From: an uncultured Paracoccaceae bacterium
GTDB taxonomy: Bacteria > Pseudomonadota > Alphaproteobacteria > Rhodobacterales > Rhodobacteraceae
NCBI GenBank assembly: GCA_947501355.1
Contig: CANMVA010000002.1
Span: 124,001-188,000 of the forward strand
Direction: 5' to 3'
DNA: 64,000 nt
Numbering within the stretch: position 1 is the stretch's first letter; every line of letters begins with the position of its first letter. The notes under the pieces were generated by a model. It did not search any database. It was not told the origin of the DNA and worked only from the letters and a program-made list of their open reading frames with translations. This document shows positions 1 through 8,769 of the stretch, in pieces. The position numbers and the translations under genes are program-made.

Positions 1-1
1 G

Positions 2-289
2 CCCAATGTCCCGGTAGAGTTTGACGGGGTGACAACCGGCCTCGCGACGACCCATATTCAATCTCAGGATCCGTCCTTGGCGCAAAGGCGCCCCAACACC
101 CAACAGCGCGTCCAGACGACGCTGTCTGCCAGCCCCGGCGACAGCGGCTGCGCGCTGCGGCTGGGTGATCAGGTGCTGGGCTTCGCGTTCGAGAACTCCG
201 CGCCTGGCGATGTGCCGCAATTCACCGACTGGATCTGGGCCGCCAATGCCTTGCACGCGATGGACCTGACCCCCGAAACCCTGCCCTGA
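2..289 (+). CDS. C-terminal part of a trypsin-like serine protease family protein (5' truncated by window edge)
   Basis: The reading frame is open from the first bases of the window, so the start lies upstream and only about 95 C-terminal residues are seen. The sequence SPGDSGCALRLGDQVLGF contains the GDSG block that carries the catalytic serine in chymotrypsin-fold proteases, followed by the short strand-rich tail expected after it. The His and Asp of the triad would lie outside the window. It ends 24 bp before the next gene on the same strand, so the two are probably one operon. It could also be a non-proteolytic homologue. The family call rests on the GDSG context alone. Confidence 0.5.
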   Translation, partial: PNVPVEFDGVTTGLATTHIQSQDPSLAQRRPNTQQRVQTTLSASPGDSGCALRLGDQVLGFAFENSAPGDVPQFTDWIWAANALHAMDLTPETLP

Positions 290-313
290 ACCACTGACAA
301 GAGGACTTCTTTC

Positions 314-1321
314 ATGGGATTTCTGAGCCGCGTCTTCACCCGCATCAAGGGCGAGCCACCCACAGATTACCTGCTGGTGCGCAACCTGCCCGATCCTGTC
401 GGAAAAATCGCCGGGCAGCCGATGCCTCCGGACGAGGTCTATGTCGAGGTCTTCGTGGAATCCCTGCGCCTGAAAGCAGCGCGCCGGTTCACGACGCGGT
501 TTCACGGGATGATCTACAGCTTCATCACGCTGGCCCGCGATGGGGAACCCAATGCAGAACTGGCCGCGATCACGAAGCCAGGAAACCTCGCCGATCTCGA
601 TCCCAGAAACCTAGATCGGGTCATCACCGTGGAGCGTCAATTGCTGGGTGCTGTGCCGTGGCGTGGCGGCACGCTCAGCCTGGAACTTGGGCTCTTTTCG
701 GTGAAATCCGGCAACCTGCTTAGCCCGGTTCTGGACTATGTCACCCGCGTCTCCGATCAGGCGGGCATCAGTTTCGTGGGGAGCGTGAAGCCGTTCCTGC
801 CGCTGATCACCGAAGGGCTTGATCTGATTGCAGGCCAGTCAGCCGATGTCGAGATCGAGGTCGCGCTGGACACCGACATGACGCTTAGCCGCAGCGAAAT
901 GCTGGCCCTTGTGGCTGTGCCGAAAGACCAGATCGCGCCTGCAGATTTGAGCGTTGATCCCACCGACCGCAAGCTCTTGTGGAAAGGCAAGCCACTGCAG
1001 GAAGCCTATTGCGTGCTGTCGCTGCGGCGCGTGGATCACAAGGCTGATTTCGGCGAAATTCCGGAGCTGGCAGAAGGGTTCAAGCATTTTCGGGATGCGT
1101 TAAAGACGCGCCGCCGCACCTTGTCAGAGGAGGCCAAAGGCGCCCTTGTCTCGGCGATTTATCTGTCGCCGGACCTGATCGAGCGGGACAAGACCCGGCT
1201 GGTCAAGCTGGTTGAGGAAGAGTTCAACCGCATCGTCACAGGCGGCGGTATCTCGACCGGAACGACCGCGCCCGAACCGCTGGGGGCGCTGGCCGATCTG
1301 CCGCTCTATCCCGATCAGTAA
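314..1321 (+). CDS. Conserved hypothetical protein, probable partner of the upstream protease-like gene
   Basis: A 335-residue protein of unknown function that I do not recognise. It has no signal peptide and no clear membrane segment, so it is probably cytoplasmic. The central part (about residues 125-185) alternates hydrophobic and charged stretches and includes an acidic EIEVALDTDMTL strand; the C-terminal third is helical and basic (KTRRRTLSEEAKGAL). An AGGA-type site lies about 7 bp before the ATG. It follows the protease-like gene by 24 bp and its 3' end overlaps the convergent aldo/keto reductase gene by 7 bp. The pairing suggests a shared function, but the rest of the locus lies off the left edge. 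Confidence 0.6.
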   Translation: MGFLSRVFTRIKGEPPTDYLLVRNLPDPVGKIAGQPMPPDEVYVEVFVESLRLKAARRFTTRFHGMIYSFITLARDGEPNAELAAITKPGNLADLDPRNLDRVITVERQLLGAVPWRGGTLSLELGLFSVKSGNLLSPVLDYVTRVSDQAGISFVGSVKPFLPLITEGLDLIAGQSADVEIEVALDTDMTLSRSEMLALVAVPKDQIAPADLSVDPTDRKLLWKGKPLQEAYCVLSLRRVDHKADFGEIPELAEGFKHFRDALKTRRRTLSEEAKGALVSAIYLSPDLIERDKTRLVKLVEEEFNRIVTGGGISTGTTAPEPLGALADLPLYPDQ

Positions 1322-2358
1322 GGCATAGGATGGGCGCGATGGGCTGTGTTGATCGCGTCCAGCACCTCGTCTGATAAGGTGACCTCGACCGAGCCGAGCG
1401 CGCGGTCGAGTTGCGCCATCGTGGTGGCCCCGAAGATCGCCGAGGTCATGAAAGGCCGCGTCCGACACCACGCCAGCGCCATCTGCACTGGATCAAGTCC
1501 GAAGATATCCGCGATATCCAGATAGGCCTGCACCGCCGCAAAGGCCCGATCGGTCTTGCGCCCTCCCAGATCGCCGTTCAGGTCCATCCGGCTGCCTTTT
1601 GGCACGGCACCATTTTGATACTTGCCCGTCAGCAGACCTGCCGCGAGCGGGGAAAATGCCAAAAGCCCCACATCCTCATTGAGGCTCATCTCGGCCAGAT
1701 CGGTGTCATACATCCGGCAGAGCAGCGAATACTCGTTCTGGACAGACGCAACGCGCGGCCCATGCCCGTCCTCGGATTTGCGCAGCCATTGCGTCGCCCC
1801 CCACGCGCTTTCGTTCGACAGGCCAAAAGCGCGGATTTTCCCTGTATCCACAAGCCGTTGCAGCGCGCCCAGCGCGTCTTCCATATGCGCCATCGTGGCG
1901 GCTTTGTCTTGCGCGCTGGGGTCAAACACCCAGTTCTGGCGGAACATGTAGCTGCCGCGATTGGGCCAGTGAAACTGGTAAAGATCAATATAGTCGGTCT
2001 TGAGCCTGCGCAGGTTGCCTTCGACGGTCTCGGCGATTGTCGCTGATGAAATCGGCGCGCCATCGCGCACATGGGGAAAGCCCGCACCGGAATGCTTGGT
2101 CGCAAGGATCATCCGGTCGCGCGCACCTCCCTTGGCGAACCATTCCCCGATGATCTGTTCGGAATGGCCGACGGTTTCCGCGCGCACCGGGTTTACCGGA
2201 TACATCTCGGCGGTGTCGACAAAATTGATACCAGCCTCCAACGCGCGATCAATCTGCGCATGACCCTCCGCTTCGGTGTTCTGGCTGCCCCATGTCATCG
2301 AGCCTAGACACAGCTCGCTCACCATCATGCCGGTACGGCCCAGCGGGTTCATCTTCAT
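1315..2358 (-). CDS. Aldo/keto reductase, Tas-like
   Basis: This 347-residue NADPH-dependent oxidoreductase has the TIM-barrel aldo/keto reductase pattern. FVDTAEMYPV supplies the catalytic Asp and Tyr, LATKHS the Lys and YQFHWP the His. The AEMYPV context and long loops resemble E. coli Tas, a family member of uncertain physiological substrate. C-terminal IFGATTMAQL matches the cofactor-binding end of the family. The start is the internal ATG at 2358 because an AAGGA site lies 8-9 bp upstream and homology begins there; the frame extends 41 codons further without resembling the family. It is divergent from the MFS gene and overlaps the convergent unknown gene by 7 bp. Confidence 0.88.
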   Translation of the reverse strand: MKMNPLGRTGMMVSELCLGSMTWGSQNTEAEGHAQIDRALEAGINFVDTAEMYPVNPVRAETVGHSEQIIGEWFAKGGARDRMILATKHSGAGFPHVRDGAPISSATIAETVEGNLRRLKTDYIDLYQFHWPNRGSYMFRQNWVFDPSAQDKAATMAHMEDALGALQRLVDTGKIRAFGLSNESAWGATQWLRKSEDGHGPRVASVQNEYSLLCRMYDTDLAEMSLNEDVGLLAFSPLAAGLLTGKYQNGAVPKGSRMDLNGDLGGRKTDRAFAAVQAYLDIADIFGLDPVQMALAWCRTRPFMTSAIFGATTMAQLDRALGSVEVTLSDEVLDAINTAHRAHPMPY

Positions 2359-2498
2359 GTCGGGAATCCTTCGTATCAGCGTGGCTTCATATCTAAGCGG
2401 TGAGGCTGCCAGAGCAAACCCGAAGTCACCGCCCGCCCAAGAGACCACAAACGACGCGAGGCGTCGCAGCAAGGCTTGCACCTTTGCGAAATCGGATC

Positions 2499-3737
2499 AT
2501 GGTGCGCGACATGCGCCTCGCGATCTCCTTTGCCGCTCTTTTTATGTCAGTTGCTTTGCTGCAACTCAGCTCGGGAGGCGTCGGCCCGCTGGATGCGCTG
2601 TCGGGTCTCGCGTTCAACTTCTCCACCGCACAGGTGGGCCTTCTGGGCTCGGCACATTTCGTAGGGTTCTTCATTGGCTGCTGGTGGGCGCCGCGCTTGC
2701 TGGGCAGCGTTGGCCATAGCCGCGCCTTTGCCGCGTTCACGGCGCTGGGGGCCATCGGGATGCTGGGTCACACGCTCAGCCAGAACCCGACGGTCTGGGC
2801 GCTGTTGCGCGTGGCGTCGGGGCTGACCATTGCGGGCTGCTACACGATCATCGAAGGGTGGCTGCAGGCCAAGGTGACGAACGAGACGCGGGGCCGCGCG
2901 ATGGGCATCTACCGCATCGTCGATCTGGGTGCCTCACTCGGCGCGCAGCTGATGATCGGCGTGCTGGCGGGGCTGCCGACCTACATGGCCTATAACATCC
3001 TGACCCTGCTGTGCTGCGCGTCGCTCTTGCCGCTCACGCTGACAACCGTGAAACAGCCCGAAATTCCAAAGAACCCGCGTATGCGCCCAGCGCTCGCGTG
3101 GAGCCGCTCTCCGCTGGCCGCCGCAGCCGTAGTCATCGCGGGCCTTACCGCGTCGAGCTTTCGCATGGTCGGCCCGATCTACGGGCAGGAGATCGGGCTG
3201 AGCGCGGTGGATATCGGCTATTTCCTGGCAGCCTTCGTGGCCGGCGGGGCCTTGGCGCAATACCCGGCGGGCTGGCTGGCGGATCGCTATGACCGGCGCG
3301 GGGTGTTGATCGCCTTCTCTGCCGTGTCGTTGATCGGCTGCGCGCTGACTGTCTACAGCGCCGATCTGGGCCGGGTGGCGGTGATGTCCGCCTCTGCCCT
3401 TTTCGGCTTTCTGACTTTTCCGATCTATTCGGTCGCCGCCGCCCACGCCCATGATTTTGCCAAATCCGAAGAACGGGTCGAGCTGTCCGCCGCCTTGCTG
3501 TTCTACTATGCGGTCGGGGCGATCTCGGCCCCCTACCTGACCTCGGTGCTGATCGCCACCTACGGTCCTCCAGCACTCTTCACCTTCATCGCGGCAGGTC
3601 ATCTGGGGCTGGTGATCTTTGGCCTGATCCGGATGCGCGTGCGCGGCACCAACCCGGATCGCACCGCCTATGTCTATGCACCGCGCACCTCGCCCTTCAT
3701 CGGTCGGCTGTTGCGCAGAGCGCGCGAAAGGCGTTAA
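2499..3737 (+). CDS. MFS transporter (YcaD-like)
   Basis: A 412-residue inner-membrane transporter with about twelve hydrophobic segments in two halves. The first segments (AISFAALFMSVALLQL, then VGLLGSAHFVGFFIGCWW) and the cytoplasmic loop GWLADRYDRRGVL in the second half are typical of the major facilitator superfamily. The overall pattern resembles YcaD-type transporters, whose substrates are mostly unknown. The start is uncertain: ATG at 2499 or at 2511 fits, and neither has a strong ribosome site; codons upstream of 2499 are not membrane-like. It is divergent from the aldo/keto reductase and ends 30 bp before metG. Confidence 0.85.
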   Translation: MVRDMRLAISFAALFMSVALLQLSSGGVGPLDALSGLAFNFSTAQVGLLGSAHFVGFFIGCWWAPRLLGSVGHSRAFAAFTALGAIGMLGHTLSQNPTVWALLRVASGLTIAGCYTIIEGWLQAKVTNETRGRAMGIYRIVDLGASLGAQLMIGVLAGLPTYMAYNILTLLCCASLLPLTLTTVKQPEIPKNPRMRPALAWSRSPLAAAAVVIAGLTASSFRMVGPIYGQEIGLSAVDIGYFLAAFVAGGALAQYPAGWLADRYDRRGVLIAFSAVSLIGCALTVYSADLGRVAVMSASALFGFLTFPIYSVAAAHAHDFAKSEERVELSAALLFYYAVGAISAPYLTSVLIATYGPPALFTFIAAGHLGLVIFGLIRMRVRGTNPDRTAYVYAPRTSPFIGRLLRRARERR

Positions 3738-3767
3738 ACCGCGCAGGCAATTGACAGGACGCTGCGC

Positions 3768-5477
3768 ATGGCTCGCCACCTCATCACTTCCGCGATCCCG
3801 TATATCAACGGGATCAAGCATCTGGGCAACCTTGTGGGCAGCCAACTGCCAGCCGATCTTTATGCCCGTTACCAGCGCGGGCGGGGTCACGAAGTGATGT
3901 TTCTCTGTGCCACCGATGAACATGGCACGCCTGCGGAACTGGCTGCCGCCAAAGCGGGCAAACCCGTCGCTGAATACTGCGCCGAGATGCACGGCATTCA
4001 GGCCGAGATCGCCAAGGGCTTCCGGCTTTCGTTTGACCATTTCGGGCGCTCGTCTTCGCCGCAGAACCACGCGCTGACCCAGCATTTCGCAGGCCGCCTG
4101 CATGAGGCTGGCCTGATCGAGGAAGTCAGCGAACGGCAGGTCTATTCCAATGCCGATGGCCGCTTCCTGCCGGATCGCTATATCGAAGGCACCTGCCCGA
4201 ATTGCGGTTACGACAAAGCCCGTGGCGATCAATGCGAGAACTGCACCAAGCAGTTGGAGCCGACGGACCTGATCGAGCCGCGCAGCGCGATCTCCGGCTC
4301 CACCGATCTTGAGGTGCGCGAGACCAAGCATCTGTATCTCAAGCAATCCCAGATGCGCGGGAAGCTGGACGACTGGATCAATTCCAAGTCCGACTGGCCG
4401 GTGCTGACCACCTCCATTGCCAAGAAGTGGCTCCATGACGGTGACGGCCTGCAGGATCGCGGCATTACACGCGATCTGGATTGGGGCATTCCGGTCAAGA
4501 ACGGCGATGCCGACTGGCCCGGCATGGAGGGCAAGGTTTTCTATGTCTGGTTCGACGCGCCCATCGAATACATCGCCTGTGCGGGCGAATGGGCCGAAGC
4601 AAACGGCGGCGATTGGGAGCGTTGGTGGCGCACCGACAAGGGCGCGGAAGACGTGCGCTACACCCAGTTCATGGGCAAGGACAACGTGCCGTTCCACACG
4701 CTCAGCTTCCCCGCGACGATCATGGGGTCGGGAGAGCCGTGGAAACTGGTCGATTACATCAAATCGTTCAACTACCTAAACTACGATGGCGGACAGTTCA
4801 GCACATCCCAAGGGCGCGGCGTCTTCATGGATCAGGCGCTTGAAATCCTGCCTGCGGACTATTGGCGCTGGTGGCTGCTGTCCCACGCCCCCGAAAGCTC
4901 CGACAGCGAGTTCACCTGGGAGAACTTCCAAGCCTCGGTCAACAAGGACCTCGCCGACGTGCTGGGCAATTTCGTCAGCCGCGTCACCAAGTTCTGCCGA
5001 TCGAAATTCGGCGAAGAGGTCCCCGCAGGTGGCAATTATACCGACGCCGAAACTGCCCTGATCGCAGACCTGACCACCCGCATCTGCGCCTACGAGGGCC
5101 ATATGGACGCGATGGAGGTCCGCAAATCCGCGAATGAACTGCGCGCGATCTGGGTCGCGGGCAACGAATACCTGCAAGCCGCCGCCCCGTGGTCGACCTT
5201 CAAGGAAGACCCCGAACAGGCGGCGATGCAGATTCGCCTCGCGTTGAACCTGATCCGGCTTTACGCAGTGCTGTCCAAGCCCTTCATCCCCGATGCCTCG
5301 GCCACACTCATGACGGCGATGCAAACGCAGGAGGACGCCTGGCCAGACGATGTCGCTGCCGCGCTCGAGGTGCTGGCCCCCAGCCACGCCTTCACCGTGC
5401 CGGATGTCACTTTCCGCAAGATCACCGATGACGAGCGCGCAGACTGGCAGGATCGGTTTTCAGGGGTGCGCGACTAA
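3768..5477 (+). CDS. metG: Methionyl-tRNA synthetase
   Basis: This class I aminoacyl-tRNA synthetase charges tRNA-Met. The 569-residue protein has the HIGH-type signature as HLGN near residue 23 ([13 protein letters not shown]), a zinc knuckle CPNCGY...CENC around residues 144-162, and the catalytic core WFDAPIEY. The second signature, normally KMSKS, appears as the variant FSTSQGRG near residue 343, as in some MetG subfamilies that use STS(R/Q). The helical anticodon-binding domain fills the C-terminus; there is no EMAP-II type tRNA-binding extension, which fits its short length. ATG at 3768 gives a family-like N-terminus directly. Confidence 0.97.
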   Translation: MARHLITSAIPYINGIKHLGNLVGSQLPADLYARYQRGRGHEVMFLCATDEHGTPAELAAAKAGKPVAEYCAEMHGIQAEIAKGFRLSFDHFGRSSSPQNHALTQHFAGRLHEAGLIEEVSERQVYSNADGRFLPDRYIEGTCPNCGYDKARGDQCENCTKQLEPTDLIEPRSAISGSTDLEVRETKHLYLKQSQMRGKLDDWINSKSDWPVLTTSIAKKWLHDGDGLQDRGITRDLDWGIPVKNGDADWPGMEGKVFYVWFDAPIEYIACAGEWAEANGGDWERWWRTDKGAEDVRYTQFMGKDNVPFHTLSFPATIMGSGEPWKLVDYIKSFNYLNYDGGQFSTSQGRGVFMDQALEILPADYWRWWLLSHAPESSDSEFTWENFQASVNKDLADVLGNFVSRVTKFCRSKFGEEVPAGGNYTDAETALIADLTTRICAYEGHMDAMEVRKSANELRAIWVAGNEYLQAAAPWSTFKEDPEQAAMQIRLALNLIRLYAVLSKPFIPDASATLMTAMQTQEDAWPDDVAAALEVLAPSHAFTVPDVTFRKITDDERADWQDRFSGVRD

Positions 5478-5519
5478 GCGCCCCCTGACTTTTCATGCAG
5501 CCGGGTTATCTGGCCTTGC

Positions 5520-6305
5520 ATGAAAATTGAGCTGAACAACGACAAACGCGCCCTTCGCATTGCGCTGATCTATGGGCTTGTTTGCCATGGCATTTTCGCC
5601 TTGGCCGGTCTAGCGATGCTGGTGGGGCTTTTCTTCGGAATGAGCCTTGGGTTCGGCAACGTGCCATGGCCCTGGGCGTTTCTGACCAATGCCCTGCTGC
5701 TGTTGCAATTCCCGCTGGGCCATTCGTTCTTGCTGTCGGATCGCGGGCGGCCCTTGCTGGAAAAGCTGGCGCCGAAGCCCTACGGCAAGACACTCTCCAC
5801 AACAGTCTATGCCACCATCGCGTCGATCCAGTTGCTGCTTCTTTTCACGCTCTGGACGCCGTCCGGCATCATCTTGTGGCGCGCCGAAGGGGCCCTCCTT
5901 GCGCTGATCTCGCTGGCCTATCTGACAAGCTGGGCACTGCTGACCAAGGCGTCGTTTGACGCCGGGCCGGAAGTGCAAAGCGGCGCGTTGGGGTGGATGT
6001 CGCTGGCGCGCGGGAAAAAGGTCGTCTTCCCCGACATGCCGGAAACAGGCCTTTTCAGATATGTGCGTCAGCCAATCTATATCTCCTTCGCGCTGGTGCT
6101 TTGGACGGTGCCGCTCTGGACGCCGGACCAATTGGTTCTAGCCAGTGCCTACACCGCCTACTGCCTCCTCGCCCCGCGCCTGAAAGAGCGGCGGTTCACG
6201 CGGATCTACAAAGACCGGTTTCGCGCCTATCAGGCCCGCGTCCCCTATTGGATCCCGCGACTGACACCAAAGCCCTCTGCAAACGAAAGCCGGTCCGAGC
6301 ATTGA
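5520..6305 (+). CDS. Integral membrane methyltransferase-like protein (ICMT/PEMT-like fold)
   Basis: A 261-residue protein with about six membrane segments. The C-terminal part has RYVRQPIYISFALVLW and KERRFTRIYKDRFRAYQ, matching the R-x-P-x-Y and E-R-x(n)-Y pattern of isoprenylcysteine carboxyl methyltransferase-like and phospholipid methyltransferase-like proteins, which bind S-adenosylmethionine at the membrane. The methyl acceptor cannot be deduced. It lies 42 bp after metG and is followed by a small membrane protein gene. The family assignment is good and the reaction is unknown. Confidence 0.65.
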   Translation: MKIELNNDKRALRIALIYGLVCHGIFALAGLAMLVGLFFGMSLGFGNVPWPWAFLTNALLLLQFPLGHSFLLSDRGRPLLEKLAPKPYGKTLSTTVYATIASIQLLLLFTLWTPSGIILWRAEGALLALISLAYLTSWALLTKASFDAGPEVQSGALGWMSLARGKKVVFPDMPETGLFRYVRQPIYISFALVLWTVPLWTPDQLVLASAYTAYCLLAPRLKERRFTRIYKDRFRAYQARVPYWIPRLTPKPSANESRSEH

Positions 6306-6352
6306 ATGCGCCTTGATCGTTCCCACATGACAGACAGCAAAAAGGACCCCAA

Positions 6353-6583
6353 ATGCCCAAATCAGATTTTGACGATCTTGTCAGCAAAACCGAGCGCGCC
6401 GATCTGGATGCACCGCGCTGGTCGCTCTTTATGTTGGGGTTTTTCTGCTGCCTGATCGGAGCCTCATCCATCGCAACGCCATGGATCATGCCGTTTCCTG
6501 GATCAATGATCCTTGGGGCTGTCCTGTTTGGGCTGGGCGTCACGCTGCTGGTGAAGTTCTACAAGGCGCGGCGCAACTCGTAA
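6353..6583 (+). CDS. Small two-helix membrane protein of unknown function
   Basis: A 76-residue protein with two hydrophobic helices (about residues 24-42 and 49-66) and a polar N-terminus. The short loop TPWIMPFPGS separates the helices, suggesting a hairpin in the inner membrane with both ends on the same side. It starts 47 bp after the methyltransferase-like gene and may be cotranscribed. An AAGGACCCC site precedes the ATG. I do not recognise a family. Confidence 0.6.
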   Translation: MPKSDFDDLVSKTERADLDAPRWSLFMLGFFCCLIGASSIATPWIMPFPGSMILGAVLFGLGVTLLVKFYKARRNS

Positions 6584-6596
6584 CGCCGCTCTTATA

Positions 6597-6682
6597 TGGT
6601 ACCCGCGGCCGGACTCGAACCGGCACGGCCTTTCGGCCTAGAGATTTTAAGTCTCCTATGTCTACCATTCCATCACGCGGGC
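6597..6682 (-). tRNA. tRNA-Leu (anticodon UAA)
   Basis: On the minus strand the sequence folds as a class II tRNA. The acceptor arm is GCCCGCG paired with CGCGGGT (first pair G-U), the anticodon loop is CTTAAAA with anticodon TAA, the long variable arm is AGGCCGAAAGGCCG, and the T arm is GCCGGTTCGAGTCCGGC. The 3' CCA is encoded. The long variable arm and UAA anticodon identify leucine. It lies between convergent small genes with its own short flanks. Confidence 0.96.
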
Positions 6683-6727
6683 TTTAGCAGGCCGCGCGAC
6701 AATACAAGTCGCCTGAGCCGTGTAAAC

Positions 6728-7264
6728 CTAAAGTTCCTGCCCCGGCGGCTCCACCAGCAGGGCCCGCTCTGACAGCCACGGATGCAGATCAACCGCCGCG
6801 CGCAGCGCCTCCTGCGCCGCTGCCGCGCGGCCCATGCCGATCAGTGTCAGACCTTTGCCCGACAGCGCGCCGATATGCTCCGGCAGGATCGCAAGGGCGC
6901 GGTCTAGGTCCTCCAGCGCCGGCGCAAAATCCTGTTTGAGGTAATAGGCAAAGGCGCGCTGGTTATACCCTTCGGCATAGTCCGGGCAGTAGGACACCAA
7001 GGCATCCAATTCCGTGATCGCGCGGTCCAGATCGCCCAGACGCATCCGCTCGACCGCCCCGTCCAGCATCCCTTGCGCGCGGGCATCGGGGGCCGTCAGC
7101 CAAATCTCCCACAATTGAGCGTTCAGCACCTGTGCGGCGGCGGGATCAGGGGCCACTTTGAGCTGCGACAGCAGCGCGGCGCGGTCAGCGCTTGTGTCGG
7201 GAACGGCAGGGCAGTCTGCAAATACCGGGCCAGCCAGAAGGAGCGGGATCAAGACATATCGCAT
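6728..7264 (-). CDS. Periplasmic TPR-repeat protein
   Basis: A 178-residue protein with an N-terminal secretion signal (MRYVLIPLLLAGPVFA, cleavage expected before DCP). It then has helical repeats with the tetratricopeptide pattern, clearest in YAEGYNQRAFAYYLKQ and HIGALSGKGLTLIGMGR (about residues 95-160). Such proteins act as protein-protein scaffolds; no partner is evident. It is divergent from the rhomboid gene, with 76 bp between starts, and faces the tRNA-Leu gene at its 3' side. Confidence 0.78.
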   Translation of the reverse strand: MRYVLIPLLLAGPVFADCPAVPDTSADRAALLSQLKVAPDPAAAQVLNAQLWEIWLTAPDARAQGMLDGAVERMRLGDLDRAITELDALVSYCPDYAEGYNQRAFAYYLKQDFAPALEDLDRALAILPEHIGALSGKGLTLIGMGRAAAAQEALRAAVDLHPWLSERALLVEPPGQEL

Positions 7265-7340
7265 GCCCCAAACCTGCGCCCCTGCACGTAAAAATCAAGT
7301 CACGCTTGACCCGGCCCCCGTTTGCGCCAACCTTGCCCTC

Positions 7341-8087
7341 ATGCTTCCGATCCGAGATCACAACCCGTCCGAGCGAACGCCCTTCGTGACCTATGCCCTG
7401 ATCGCCGCGAATATCGTGGTGTTCGTCAGCTACTGGCCGCTCTTCGAGAACCCACGCGCATTGAACGCGTTCTACGACACTTGGGCGCTTATGCCCGCGC
7501 GGGTAAGTGCTGGCACCGAGTTCGGCGGGCTTTTCACGTCGATGTTCCTGCATGGCGGCATCATGCATCTTGCGGGCAACATGCTGTTTTTATGGATTTT
7601 CGGGGACAATCTGGAAGAAGAGTTCGGCCATATCGGCTTTTTGATCTTCTATCTGCTCAGCGGGTTGGGCGCTGGCTTGGTGCATGTGATCGCAGAGCCC
7701 GGATCGACTATTCCAACTGTTGGCGCCTCTGGTGCGATTGCGGGGGTGATGGGGGGCTATCTGCTGCTCTTTCCAAAGGCCCGTGTCGATATTCTGCTGA
7801 TCCTGATCGTCTATTTCCGCGTCTTTTCGCTGCCGGCCTGGTTGATGCTGGGCGCGTGGTTCGGTCTGCAATTGTTCAACGGCGTCGCTGCCAACCAAGC
7901 GGGCGGCGGGGTCGCCTATTGGGCCCATGCGGGCGGCTTTATCATCGGTTTCGCGCTGGTGATCCCGATCTGGCTGCGGCGTGGCGGACCCGCCTATTGG
8001 AACCGCACCGATGGCCATCCGCCCCATCCGGAGGCGAAATACAAGCTCTCGCGCAGCTCCATCCCCAACGTGCCGAGGAACCGCTGA
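7341..8087 (+). CDS. Rhomboid family intramembrane serine protease
   Basis: A 248-residue membrane protein that would cleave substrates within the lipid bilayer. The catalytic serine is in VGASGAIAG (about residues 130-138) and the catalytic histidine in YWAHAGGFIIGF near residue 195. The oxyanion-side HLAGNMLFLWIFG segment lies about 50 residues before the serine, giving the usual rhomboid core with about six helices. ATG at 7341 is chosen because the family-like sequence begins there; the frame extends upstream without similarity. The stop overlaps the start of the GFA gene by one base, which suggests translational coupling. Confidence 0.9.
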   Translation: MLPIRDHNPSERTPFVTYALIAANIVVFVSYWPLFENPRALNAFYDTWALMPARVSAGTEFGGLFTSMFLHGGIMHLAGNMLFLWIFGDNLEEEFGHIGFLIFYLLSGLGAGLVHVIAEPGSTIPTVGASGAIAGVMGGYLLLFPKARVDILLILIVYFRVFSLPAWLMLGAWFGLQLFNGVAANQAGGGVAYWAHAGGFIIGFALVIPIWLRRGGPAYWNRTDGHPPHPEAKYKLSRSSIPNVPRNR

Positions 8088-8443
8088 TGCGCGGCACCTG
8101 TCATTGCGGCGCGGTTGTGCTGGAGGTCACCCTGAGCGATGGGCTGAATACCGCCCGGCGCTGCGATTGCAGCTTTTGCAGCCGCCGCGGGGCGATTGCC
8201 GTCTCAGCCCCCTTGAGCGGGATCAAAGTGCTGCAAGGCGCTGAAAATCTGACGCTCTATACGTGGGGGACTCACACGGCGCGGCACTACTTTTGCAAAA
8301 GCTGCGGGATTTACACCCATCACCAGCGGCGCTCTAACCCCAATGAATACGGGGTGAACGTCGCCATTCTCGACGGGATCAACCCGCGTGATCTGGGCGA
8401 AGTAGGCTGGGCCGACGGGATCAATCACCCCGCCGACAGATAG
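8087..8443 (+). CDS. GFA family zinc-binding protein
   Basis: A 118-residue protein of the family named after glutathione-dependent formaldehyde-activating enzyme. The zinc ligands appear as CHCG near residue 5, CDCSFCSRRG near residue 30 and CKSCG near residue 70, in the spacing of the fold. Many family members have no proven glutathione-formaldehyde activity, so the substrate is unknown. Its ATG shares one base with the TGA of the rhomboid gene, so both are probably translated from one mRNA. It ends 3 bp before the convergent pilin-like gene. Confidence 0.85.
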   Translation: MRGTCHCGAVVLEVTLSDGLNTARRCDCSFCSRRGAIAVSAPLSGIKVLQGAENLTLYTWGTHTARHYFCKSCGIYTHHQRRSNPNEYGVNVAILDGINPRDLGEVGWADGINHPADR

Positions 8444-8446
8444 GCC

Positions 8447-8656
8447 CTAGTTGGTGGTGTAGCTGGCCACCGCCGCCGTCGACATCTCGGTCGACACTTT
8501 CTTGGTCAGTTCCATCGAGCTGTCCCCGACAAGGTTGAGGACAGCGATGCTCAAAGCGACGACGCCGGCGGTGACCATGACCCAATCTACGGTCACAGCG
8601 CCATCTTCATCGGTCCAGAAGCGGTTAAGGCGGGGTTTGAAAGCGGTTTTAAACAT
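8447..8656 (-). CDS. Small Flp-like pilin/membrane peptide
   Basis: A 69-residue protein with a basic N-terminus, the motif EDGAVTVDWVMVTAGVV and one hydrophobic helix (about residues 19-40). Acidic residues next to a Gly-Ala start of the helix are typical of class III Flp/TadE-like pilins, where a prepilin peptidase cuts before the helix. No tad assembly genes are nearby, so this is an orphan copy. It is also possible that it only anchors in the membrane. Confidence 0.65.
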   Translation of the reverse strand: MFKTAFKPRLNRFWTDEDGAVTVDWVMVTAGVVALSIAVLNLVGDSSMELTKKVSTEMSTAAVASYTTN

Positions 8657-8769
8657 GGCCCCGTGATCGGCTCCAACCGTGTCAGAAAAGGGGCGAAGGC
8701 CCGACGCAGGCGGGGCAACAGTGGCTTGCAGCGAAACAGTGCGTTGCGCAGAAACCGGTAATCGGCATC

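Noticed and set aside
2934-4697. Long minus-strand open frame of 587 codons across the MFS gene and metG
   Set aside because: It is antisense to two clear genes, has a composition set by their codon bias, and shows no domain.
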